Positions 14,930-22,555 of a stretch of 26,454 nucleotides of DNA are shown here, piece by piece. The stretch lies in assembly GCA_002067405.1 (NCBI GenBank), contig MVRP01000045.1, positions 1 to 26,454 of the forward strand, in the 5' to 3' direction. Position numbers and translations under genes: made by a program. Each line of letters starts with the position of its first letter. Within the stretch, counting starts at the first letter, position 1. The DNA comes from Syntrophorhabdaceae bacterium PtaU1.Bin034 (GTDB lineage: Bacteria; Desulfobacterota_G; Syntrophorhabdia; Syntrophorhabdales; WCHB1-27). The notes below the pieces were generated by a model that ran no database searches, was not told the DNA's origin, and saw only the letters and a program-made list of their open reading frames with translations.

Positions 14930-17262
14930 AGCCCTTCGAACACTATAATGCGCGGTCGATCAAAGAGGCGACCAGACTCCTTGCAGAATACGACGGAAAA
15001 GCAAAGGCTAATGCGGGCGGCACGGATCTCCTCGGCGCCATGAGAGACAAATGCCTGCCTGCATATCCGGAAGCGATCATCAACATCAAGACCGTCGGGG
15101 GGCTGGACTACATAAAAAAAGACAAGAAGGGGCTCAAAATAGGCGCCCTTGCGAAGCTGGCGGACATCGCGGCGTCGCCGGAAGTAAAAGAAGACTACAG
15201 ACTCCTCGCCGACGCAGTGCACTCCGTGGCAACACCGCACATAAGGAATATGGCCACCATTGGGGGAAACCTGGCCCAGGATGTGCGCTGCTGGTATTAC
15301 CGGTACCCGCACCAGATCGGCGGCCCCATCGACTGCCTTCGCAAAGGCGGCAGGATGTGCAGCGCCCTGGTGGGCGACAACCGTTATCATTCGCTTTTCG
15401 GGGCAGCCCGGCCTATCGAATATCCGTGCGCGAGCCATTGCCCGGCTCACACCAACATTCCCTCCTACCTGAGCGAGGTCCGAAAGGACGATCTTGCCGA
15501 AGCAGCACGAATATTGATGGAATACAATCCTCTCCCCGCAATCACAGGCCGGGTCTGCCCCGTGTTTTGCGAGCCTGAATGCAGCAGGAACGAGTTCGAT
15601 GACGCAGTGGGTATTCAGTGCGTCGAGCGCGGCGTAGGCGACTACGTGCTCAAGAATGCAGCCGAGTTTTACGTGCCACCCAAGAAAGAGTCGGGCAAGC
15701 GGATTGCCGTCATCGGTTCCGGTCCGGCAGGGCTCGCGGCAGCCTTCTATCTGAGAAGGGCGGGGCATAAGGTCGCTGTCTTTGAGAAACTCGCCGAAGC
15801 GGGCGGCATGCTGCGCTACAGCATACCACCCTATCGTCTGCCGAAAGAGGTCCTGAAAAAGCAGGTTCAGGCCCTGGAGGGCATGGGCATTGCCTTTGAA
15901 CTGGGAGTCGGGATGGGGAAGGATATTGTTCTTGCCGACCTCAGGAAGCGATTCGATGCGGTCTTTGTGGCGACAGGGACCTGGAAGAGCCTGAAACTGG
16001 GGGTTCCCGGAGAGGAGGCAAAAGGAGTACGCTACGCCCTGGATTATCTGAAGCAGATCAACTCGGGCGAAAAGGTCGCCCTGGGTAAAAAAGTGATCGT
16101 TATCGGCGGGGGCAGCGTGGCCGTCGATGCGGCGAGAACAGCGAAGAGACTGGGAGCCGCCGCCGTGCATCTCGTGTGCCTGGAATGCCGCGACCTCACG
16201 TCGAAAGACAGGATGTTGGCCCAGGACAGCGAAATCCGGGAAGCAGAAGAAGAGGGAGTAATTATCCATCCTTCCCTTGGAATAAAGGAGATCGTGACGA
16301 AAGACGGCAAAGCGGCAGGCGTCGAGACGATGACGTGCCTCTCGGTCCGCGGGCCCGACGGGAGGTTCAACCCGCAGTACGATATGACCTGTATTGCGGA
16401 GAGTCTTCAGGCGGACAGCATTGTTATCGCCATCGGACAGACGGTTGAGCCGGCCCTTGCAGACGCATTGCAGGCGGGTGACAAAGCGGTGTTCTCCGGC
16501 GGCGACGCAATATCGGGTCCGTCCACCGTCATCCAGGCGATAGCGTCGGCGAAAGAGGCGGCCCGGCAGATAGACGCATCTCTCCGGGGAGCCCAACTAC
16601 CCACCGCACTGAACGGGGCGGAGCCTGATTTCGCTGAACCCGTCCTGAACAGCAGGCCCCGGGCGAGGGTAAAAGAACTGTTGCCGTCGGAGAGGGCCAA
16701 GGGTATTTACATGGAAGACATACGAGGGCTCGGCACGGACGAGATCCGGGCAGAGGCCGGAAGGTGCTTCAATTGCGGCTGCCTCGCCGTCGGCCCTTCG
16801 GATATCGGCATCGCTCTCGTGGCGCTGAATGCGCGAATCGTCACGACCAAACGGACACTTGACGCCGCGGATTTCTTTACGGCGAGCGCCACGAACTCAC
16901 ATGTCCTTGATGCGGATGAGCTGATCAAAGAGATTCAGGTTCCACGGCCCGCAAACGGGTCACGCCAGAGCTACTCAAAGTTCACCCTGAGAAGGCCGAT
17001 AGACTTTGCCGTTGTGAGCGTCGCATCGATTACGGAGGTCGATCACGGCGTGTGTAAGGATGCGCGCATCGTCCTCGGCGCCGTAGCCCCTCATCCTCTT
17101 CGGGCAACGGCTGCCGAAGATTTTCTGAAGGGCAGGCAGCTCGACGAGAAGACGGCAACGGATGCCGGGAAGCTTGCACTGCAAGGCGCGCTGCCCTTGG
17201 CACAAAACGCATATAAGGTCGAGATTGCGAAGACCCTGGTAAAGAGGGCGTTATTGGGATGA
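14926..17262 (+). CDS. FAD subunit of Mo hydroxylase with nested GltD/NfnB-like NAD(P) module
   Basis: A 778-residue composite; the usual FAD subunit is about 290-330. Residues 1-160 are the first part of a CoxM/HcrB-type FAD subunit (AGGTDLL 30-36, TIGGNLAQ 111-118) including Cys122, Cys137 and Cys145, which correspond to the [4Fe-4S] loop of 4-hydroxybenzoyl-CoA reductase. Residues ~164-610 are a complete GltD/NfnB-like module: Fe-S cysteines 168, 172, 211, 215, 219; FAD motif VIGSGPAGLAAAFYL (262-276); NAD(P) motif VIGGGSVAVDAA (392-403); and FSGGDAISGPSTVIQAIASAKEAA (523-546). From RCFNCGCLAVGPSD (613-625) the FAD subunit resumes (LVALNARIV, then CO_deh_flav_C to 778). One uninterrupted frame, starting with an ATGA overlap with the large subunit. 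It probably exchanges electrons between NAD(P)H and the Mo complex. Confidence 0.9.
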   Translation: MKPFEHYNARSIKEATRLLAEYDGKAKANAGGTDLLGAMRDKCLPAYPEAIINIKTVGGLDYIKKDKKGLKIGALAKLADIAASPEVKEDYRLLADAVHSVATPHIRNMATIGGNLAQDVRCWYYRYPHQIGGPIDCLRKGGRMCSALVGDNRYHSLFGAARPIEYPCASHCPAHTNIPSYLSEVRKDDLAEAARILMEYNPLPAITGRVCPVFCEPECSRNEFDDAVGIQCVERGVGDYVLKNAAEFYVPPKKESGKRIAVIGSGPAGLAAAFYLRRAGHKVAVFEKLAEAGGMLRYSIPPYRLPKEVLKKQVQALEGMGIAFELGVGMGKDIVLADLRKRFDAVFVATGTWKSLKLGVPGEEAKGVRYALDYLKQINSGEKVALGKKVIVIGGGSVAVDAARTAKRLGAAAVHLVCLECRDLTSKDRMLAQDSEIREAEEEGVIIHPSLGIKEIVTKDGKAAGVETMTCLSVRGPDGRFNPQYDMTCIAESLQADSIVIAIGQTVEPALADALQAGDKAVFSGGDAISGPSTVIQAIASAKEAARQIDASLRGAQLPTALNGAEPDFAEPVLNSRPRARVKELLPSERAKGIYMEDIRGLGTDEIRAEAGRCFNCGCLAVGPSDIGIALVALNARIVTTKRTLDAADFFTASATNSHVLDADELIKEIQVPRPANGSRQSYSKFTLRRPIDFAVVSVASITEVDHGVCKDARIVLGAVAPHPLRATAAEDFLKGRQLDEKTATDAGKLALQGALPLAQNAYKVEIAKTLVKRALLG

Positions 17263-17524
17263 TGACGAGCGATCACGCAATGAAGCTGACGAGTCTTTGA
17301 AAAATAGCGGCGGAGGTGGGCGGGAAACTCACCTCTGTCTTCGGGGACGGACCGTCCCCGGCCACCATTCCTGCCTCCCGGGTTTTCCTCGACAATAAAG
17401 AAACCTGTAATACTTCTTTTGTGCTGCAAAAAGGGAAATACGGGGAACCACAGGAAACAGGTTCTCCAATCTTGCTACAGGTATCGGAACAGGGCAGTAA
17501 AACTCAATAAATAGAGGGGGAATT
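17263..17524. promoter_or_regulatory. Spacer between Mo-enzyme genes and TRAP genes with two dyads
   Basis: A 262-bp spacer. It holds GAGGTG (17313-17318) pairing with CACCTC (17330-17335) and a nearly perfect palindrome CGGGGACGGACCGTCCCCG (17342-17360, centre A). No strong U-run follows either, so they look more like operator or REP-type elements than terminators. An AT-rich stretch (about 17388-17425) could hold a promoter for the transporter genes, but I see no good hexamer pair. Confidence 0.4.
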
Positions 17525-18550
17525 ATGAAGAAATCAGCGGTGTTGAAAGGGGTTCTGGCAGTTTTCGTTCTGTCCGTATTGTTAATCCCTTCATGGGGTC
17601 ACGCGGCAGAAAAGGTTATTACCCTGAAATTCGCCCACTTCGTGCCGGCCACGACTTTGGAAGGCAAGACCATGCAGGCTTGGGCCAACGAGGTGGAGAA
17701 AAGGACCAACGGCAGGGTCAAGGTCAATATTTTTCCGGGGGCCACCCTCATGCCGCCCTCGCAGACGTATGATGGAATAACCAAGGAAGTCGCGGATATC
17801 GGCTACGGCATCTTTGCCTATCACCGCGGACGTTTTCCGCTCACAGAGGTCATCGATCTTCCTCTCGGCTACAAAAATCCCTACGTGCCTACAAGGATGA
17901 TCAACGAATACTACAAAAAATTCAAGCCGAAGGAACTGGAAGACGTAAAGGTTCTCTTCCTGGAGGCTCACGGGGCCGACATTATCAGCACGAGGAAACC
18001 CATCAGCAAACTTGCGGACATCAAGGGTATGAAGCTGAGGGCAAGCGGGCTTTCAGCGAAGATCGTGAATGCCCTTGGAGGGTCCGCGGTGGGTTTACCT
18101 ATCACCGACACCTATGATGCCATGTCGAAAGGCGTTATCGAAGGTCTGGTGCTCGACTGGGGCGGACTCTACAACTGGAAATTCGGGGACCTTGTAAAGA
18201 ACCACATCGAGAGCCCCGGCGTCGCCTCCACTGTCGCCTTCTACACGGTCATGAACAAGGACAAATGGAACAGCCTTCCCCAGGATATCAAGAATATCAT
18301 CGACAAGCTCGACGAAGAATGGATAGACAGGGTCTCCAAGAAATGGGGCGATTGGGAAAACATGGGAAAAACAGAGCTCCTGAAGAGAGGGGGCAAAATC
18401 ATCACGTTGTCGAAAGAAGACAGCGCCCAGTGGGTCGAGAAGATGAGGCCGATCCTTGACGACTACGTTCAAGCTTCCAGGAAAAAGGGGTTGCCGGGCG
18501 ACCAGGCCCTCAAGTTCTGCCAGGATTATCTCAAGGCGAACGACAAATAG
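17525..18550 (+). CDS. dctP: TRAP transporter substrate-binding protein, DctP family
   Basis: A 341-residue periplasmic solute receptor. A Sec signal peptide covers residues 1-28 (KK, then a hydrophobic core, with cleavage probable after GHAA). The mature part shows the DctP fold: KFAHFVPATTLEG near the start, the central IKGMKLRASG with Arg172 at the position that binds the substrate carboxylate, and a C-terminal helical segment. It delivers a carboxylate anion to the DctQM permease. The gene has GAGGGGG six bases before its ATG and follows the Mo-enzyme genes on the same strand, so the ligand is probably the acid that the ligase activates. The family accepts many acids, so identity is open. 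Confidence 0.93.
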   Translation: MKKSAVLKGVLAVFVLSVLLIPSWGHAAEKVITLKFAHFVPATTLEGKTMQAWANEVEKRTNGRVKVNIFPGATLMPPSQTYDGITKEVADIGYGIFAYHRGRFPLTEVIDLPLGYKNPYVPTRMINEYYKKFKPKELEDVKVLFLEAHGADIISTRKPISKLADIKGMKLRASGLSAKIVNALGGSAVGLPITDTYDAMSKGVIEGLVLDWGGLYNWKFGDLVKNHIESPGVASTVAFYTVMNKDKWNSLPQDIKNIIDKLDEEWIDRVSKKWGDWENMGKTELLKRGGKIITLSKEDSAQWVEKMRPILDDYVQASRKKGLPGDQALKFCQDYLKANDK

Positions 18551-18610
18551 GCAAGCGGTTATGCGGGCCCGACCATCTCGTGCCCGCACCCCATTTCAGG
18601 AGGAAGGTTC

Positions 18611-19093
18611 ATGAAGCAGTATCTGAGCATTATGCAGGTGGTCAATAAGGGCATGGACTTTGTGGCAGGCACCTTTCTTGTTCTCATCATGCTGCTCACG
18701 TCCGTTGATGTGGTGCTCCGCTACCTGGGGCATCCTATTCAGGGTTCTTACGACCTGGTGACATTCGGCGCTGCCTTTGTCATCGGTTTTGCGCTTCCCC
18801 GGACGTCCTGGAACAGGATGCACATAACGGTCGATATCCTGGTCGAGAAGATCCCGGGAAAAAGAGTGATCCTTGATTTGATAACGCGTGTCATGGCCAT
18901 AGCCCTGTTTGCGCTGATCGGGTGGAATTTTATGAAGCTCGGGGCGAGCTTCTCCAGGACAGGGGAGGGCACGCTCACGCTCGGCGTCCCCCTGTATCCC
19001 ATAGCTTATGCCCTTGGGTTCAGCTCCTTTCTCGAATGCCTGGCCCTTCTCGGAGATATTGTGAAGATCGCGGTGCAAAGGAGGACGGCATGA
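18611..19093 (+). CDS. dctQ: TRAP transporter small permease, DctQ family
   Basis: A 160-residue inner-membrane protein with four hydrophobic segments (about 17-34, 51-66, 89-111, 128-151), the normal size and topology of DctQ. FVIGFALPRTSWNRMHITVDIL is characteristic of the family. An AGGAGGAAGG ribosome-binding site precedes ATG 18611, 60 bp after dctP. Its stop TGA overlaps the ATG of dctM. It forms the membrane complex with DctM. Confidence 0.92.
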   Translation: MKQYLSIMQVVNKGMDFVAGTFLVLIMLLTSVDVVLRYLGHPIQGSYDLVTFGAAFVIGFALPRTSWNRMHITVDILVEKIPGKRVILDLITRVMAIALFALIGWNFMKLGASFSRTGEGTLTLGVPLYPIAYALGFSSFLECLALLGDIVKIAVQRRTA

Positions 19094-20391
19094 GCGAAGT
19101 AACGGTAGGTATCCTCGGCATTTGTGGCCTATTGATTCTCTTTCTCACCGGCATCGAGATGGCGTTCGCCATGGCCTTTGTCGGTTTCGCAGGCTACGTT
19201 ATACTGGTTTCGTTAAAGGGCGCCATGACAATGATATCGAAGGACTTTTTCGATACCTTTGCATCTTACGGCTTCACCGTGATCCCTTTGTTTGTCCTTA
19301 TGGGGCAGGTATCCTACAACGCGGGCATCGCAAACCGGCTTTACAACAGCGCAAACAGGTTTATGGGCCATATTCCGGGCGGGCTGGCGCTCGCCACCGT
19401 AGCGGGCGTCACGATTTTCAAGACTATATGCGGCTCTGCTGCGGCGACAAATGCGACCTTTGCCGCTGTTGCCGTGCCGGAGATGGACCGCTTCAAGTAC
19501 AGCAAGAAGCTTTCGACGGGGGTGGTGGCAGTATCGGGCACCCTCGGCGTGCTGCTTCCTCCAAGTGTTGTGCTCATCATCTTCGGCATGGTGACGGAAC
19601 AGTCGATAGGCAAGCTCTTTCTGGCCGGCATGGTCCCGGGGATCTTCCTTGCCGCCTTATTCGCGGCCGTTATTGTCGGCTGGTGCAGGGTCAATCCTGC
19701 GATCGGGCCGAGAAGCACCAGGCACACCTGGAAGGAGAAGCTCAGTTCCTTGCCTGAAGTCGTATGGCCCCTGGTGATCTTTGTCCTCATGATAGGCGGC
19801 CTTATGGGAGGTGTCTTTACGCCGACGGAAGCGGGCAGCGTGGGCACCCTCGCAGTGATCCTCTTGACGATCGCGAAAAGAGACATAGGTCTCCGCGGCA
19901 TCGTACAGTCGATTGTCGAGTGTCTCAGAACGGGTTGCATGGTATTGACCCTTATTGCCTGCTCGGCAGTTCTCGGCCATTTCATCGCGGTAACGAATAT
20001 TCCTACCCTTACGGCGGACTGGGTCGTGTCACTGCCCGTGCACAGAAGCGTCATAATGATCATTATCTTTCTGATCTACCTGGTGGGAGGCTCCATTATA
20101 GACGACCTCGCTTTTCTCATACTCGCGACGCCTATATTTTTTCCCGCCATCACCAAGCTCGGATACGATCCTTTGTGGGCGGGCATTATGCTGTGCCTGA
20201 CCGTCGTTGTGGGGGGAGTCATCCCTCCCGTAGCGATGAATGTTTTTATTGTGAAGAACATTACCAAGGTGCCCATCGGTATCATTTACAGGGGGGTGTA
20301 TCCTTTTCTGATCTCGATGATCCTTCTGATCGTCCTGATCTTCATCTTCCCCCAGATCGTGCTCTATCTGCCTCATACGTTGATGAAGTGA
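19090..20391 (+). CDS. dctM: TRAP transporter large permease, DctM family
   Basis: A 433-residue permease with 12-13 hydrophobic segments, the usual length for DctM. Typical signatures are VIPLFVLMG (residues ~60-68), the NRLYNSANRFMGHIPGGLALATV loop, KTICGSAAATNATFAAVAVPEM and GVLLPPSVVLIIFG. I chose ATG 19090, which overlaps the dctQ stop as ATGA; the frame is open further upstream but inside dctQ. It couples import to a sodium or proton gradient. It closes the cluster that starts with the IclR gene. Confidence 0.93.
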   Translation: MSEVTVGILGICGLLILFLTGIEMAFAMAFVGFAGYVILVSLKGAMTMISKDFFDTFASYGFTVIPLFVLMGQVSYNAGIANRLYNSANRFMGHIPGGLALATVAGVTIFKTICGSAAATNATFAAVAVPEMDRFKYSKKLSTGVVAVSGTLGVLLPPSVVLIIFGMVTEQSIGKLFLAGMVPGIFLAALFAAVIVGWCRVNPAIGPRSTRHTWKEKLSSLPEVVWPLVIFVLMIGGLMGGVFTPTEAGSVGTLAVILLTIAKRDIGLRGIVQSIVECLRTGCMVLTLIACSAVLGHFIAVTNIPTLTADWVVSLPVHRSVIMIIIFLIYLVGGSIIDDLAFLILATPIFFPAITKLGYDPLWAGIMLCLTVVVGGVIPPVAMNVFIVKNITKVPIGIIYRGVYPFLISMILLIVLIFIFPQIVLYLPHTLMK

Positions 20392-20693
20392 ACTTTATGA
20401 TTCTCACCACCGGCTTTATTGCCGAAAGAAGTGAGCCATAAACTTATCGGTCATCCCGAGGCTCTCCTTGCCCTGTGGTATAGGCAATTCTAGCAGTTAT
20501 ATCGAGGAGTTGAAAGGTATTTTAGGGAGTTTTGCCGTGCAAAGGTCTCGAATGGGAACGAAGCCGGGAAGGTCGCCGAGGAGCCGGCCGCCAGGGCATG
20601 GCGACGGCGCGGATTCGGGAAACGGGTAAAGCAACAGAAGCCCCGGCTTTTGCTCAGCAGGGGCTTCTGTTGCTGTGTCCTGCCCTTGTCGAC
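20392..20693. other. Intergenic region between dctM and the lipoprotein gene
   Basis: About 300 bp between converging genes. Apart from the hairpin at 20630-20674, described separately, I see no gene, RNA or repeat. The 20532-21467 plus-strand frame that starts here only runs antisense through the lipoprotein gene. Confidence 0.5.
20630..20674 (-). terminator. Strong hairpin, terminator of the lipoprotein gene
   Basis: AGCAACAGAAGCCCC (20630-20644) and its complement (20660-20674) form a perfect 15-bp stem with a 15-base loop. It is 20 bp beyond the stop of the minus-strand lipoprotein gene and is followed on that strand by TTTACC. It may also stop transcripts coming from dctM. Confidence 0.7.
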
Positions 20694-22346
20694 TTATGGT
20701 TGTTGTCTTACGCCGCCGGTAAGCGTCACCGAGCCCAGCGGAGCGTCGCCGACCAGGGTGGCATTCAGCTTGCCATCTGCCGTCAACGCCAACGTGACAG
20801 TCACCGCGCCGGTTGTGTTTGTACCGTCTTGGTTGAATATCATGAACTCACCCGCAATGATCGAGCTGCTCGTGTAACTTCCCTCGATCGTGCAAGTCGG
20901 GTCGCCGGGCTGCGCAGTGTAATCCAGCCAGACCGTATTGGAAAGCACCGACAGGTGCGCTCCATTCGGGAATTCCCACTCGCCAACCGCGTCGACGATG
21001 TCCAGCGGAAGAATCGGCGCATAACGGAAGGTCACCGTGCCGCGGGTATCGCCGCTAATCAGGGTCGCATCGTCGATCTGCAGCTTGAAATACCGAGCGC
21101 CATCTATAGGCCCATTATCGCCCATGGTCGAGCGCATCACGTAGACAGTGCCCGCAGTCGCCGGGAAAATGGGAGGTTCCTCTCCATTGCTGTCACGGTA
21201 AATGCCATACGGCGCCTGTATGATGGTGTCATATGCCTGGTCCACCTTCTGTGCGCTGGCATGCGGCAGGATAAGGACTCCATCCGTATCGTTGTACATG
21301 ATCTCGCTCGGCACGCCGCCGGGAATAACACCGGTAATAAACGTGAAGAATTGATCTCCCGGCAGAGCCGCGGTTGTTTCAACATAGGAGATGAAATTCC
21401 GGCCGGTGACATCTGCATTGCCCACCACTGCCGTCAACGAAGAAGGATGGAAGACAGATCCGCTTAGAGACGCAGTCAGGGTGTAGCTGCCGTTCTGAAC
21501 CCCGGAAATGCGGTAATTACCGGACGCGTCTGTCGTTGTGGCCGGCGAGCCGTTGAAGGTTATCGTCACTCCGGAAATTCCTGCACCCGCGGCATCCGTC
21601 ACCTTGCCGGAGACGGCAAAGGAAGAGCCTGGCGGAGGGATAACAGGCAGATTATTCGCATCGATCTGACCCTCCAGCGTCTTGTTGCTTAGCGGGGAGG
21701 TGAATATGACCCCATTGCTTGCCTTGTTGATTATAGTCACGGTACCGGCATTGACGGAAATGGAAACCAGATCGAACACCAGATCGAGTCCCTGATGATT
21801 AGCCGTAAATGGGCCGGAAATGAAATCGGCGTTAGAAGCACCCCCGAGGGAGAGGAGCTGCGCCAATTTCGTCTGTATGTCGGTAATGACGTTGGGCAGA
21901 GCGGTCAAGATTGCCTGCATCGTTGCCGGGTTCGGGGCATCATAGAGGGTTGACGGGTCCGCGCCGCCAAGAGCCTGACTCACCGCAAGGTTTGATAGCG
22001 GGTTGATGTTGCCGGTACCGGAGGCTGATTTAAACGAGAAAAGCGTAAAATTCTGCCCGCCCGATGTCCCTACGGCCTTAAGAAGGAACGGCGCTGTCAG
22101 GTTGGCGATATCGAACGAAAACGATCCGTCTGCGGCGATACCCTGTGAGACCTCTTTCACGGGATTTGACGAATCTTTCAGGAAGACTGTTCCGCTCAAC
22201 GGGGCACCCGCGGCAGCCACTCCTGAAATGGTGGCAGTCGTTCCTGAAGTCTCCGGTGGGGAGGTGGTGTCACTGCCGCCGCACCCCATCAGCAGCAGGA
22301 ACGCAAGCACTACAGATGTCAGCATTAGCCTCGAAATCTTTGTCAT
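20694..22346 (-). CDS. Lipoprotein with CarboxypepD_reg-like domain, function unknown
   Basis: A 550-residue secreted lipoprotein. The start ATG at 22346 is chosen because it has AAAGGAG upstream and begins a clear lipoprotein signal peptide (MTKISRLML, hydrophobic core, LLLMGC with Cys22 as the lipidated residue); the frame extends upstream without one. After a Ser/Thr/Gly-rich segment comes an all-beta region (38-235) carrying two GTV/ISG-type strands, a carboxypeptidase-regulatory-like domain (about 243-318; VSGKVTDAAGAGISGVTITF, GNYRISGVQNGSYTLTA) and a third beta-rich region to the end. It probably sits in the outer membrane facing out. No catalytic motif is visible. Similar modular lipoproteins are common in anaerobic Gram-negatives. 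It is divergent from the LuxR-type regulator. Confidence 0.8.
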   Translation of the reverse strand: MTKISRLMLTSVVLAFLLLMGCGGSDTTSPPETSGTTATISGVAAAGAPLSGTVFLKDSSNPVKEVSQGIAADGSFSFDIANLTAPFLLKAVGTSGGQNFTLFSFKSASGTGNINPLSNLAVSQALGGADPSTLYDAPNPATMQAILTALPNVITDIQTKLAQLLSLGGASNADFISGPFTANHQGLDLVFDLVSISVNAGTVTIINKASNGVIFTSPLSNKTLEGQIDANNLPVIPPPGSSFAVSGKVTDAAGAGISGVTITFNGSPATTTDASGNYRISGVQNGSYTLTASLSGSVFHPSSLTAVVGNADVTGRNFISYVETTAALPGDQFFTFITGVIPGGVPSEIMYNDTDGVLILPHASAQKVDQAYDTIIQAPYGIYRDSNGEEPPIFPATAGTVYVMRSTMGDNGPIDGARYFKLQIDDATLISGDTRGTVTFRYAPILPLDIVDAVGEWEFPNGAHLSVLSNTVWLDYTAQPGDPTCTIEGSYTSSSIIAGEFMIFNQDGTNTTGAVTVTLALTADGKLNATLVGDAPLGSVTLTGGVRQQP

Positions 22347-22555
22347 GGTTTTCTCCTTTAGGTTGGTATGGTCAGTAATTACAATCATATCGAAGGCCGC
22401 TGGTGCCGGCCGCGAGATGGAGTTTTGTCGCACACAGACGGGGGTGTATTCAAGTCGTCCGCCTGTCAACCGGCTCATTTTATGTCGACTGGCGTGTCAA
22501 CCTTGGTGTATGATGCAGTATTAACTCCGCGTAAATCCGTAGACAGGAAACCGTC
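22347..22555. promoter_or_regulatory. Divergent promoter region of lipoprotein and LuxR-type genes
   Basis: A 209-bp region between the divergent genes. TGTCAACC occurs twice as a direct repeat (22464-22471 and 22495-22502), 31 bp apart, about three turns of the helix, close to a TATGAT (22509-22514) that reads toward the LuxR-type gene. The repeats could be regulator sites; no proof in the sequence. Confidence 0.3.

Noticed and set aside
14674..16596. 640-residue open frame on the minus strand
   Set aside because: Antisense to the large and FAD subunits; no recognisable domain, no ribosome-binding site in the right place.
12093..17262. CO dehydrogenase (coxSLM)
   Set aside because: Subunit types are similar, but the CoxL active-site loops AYxCSFR or AYRGAGR are absent, and the operon has a CoA ligase and a TRAP importer.
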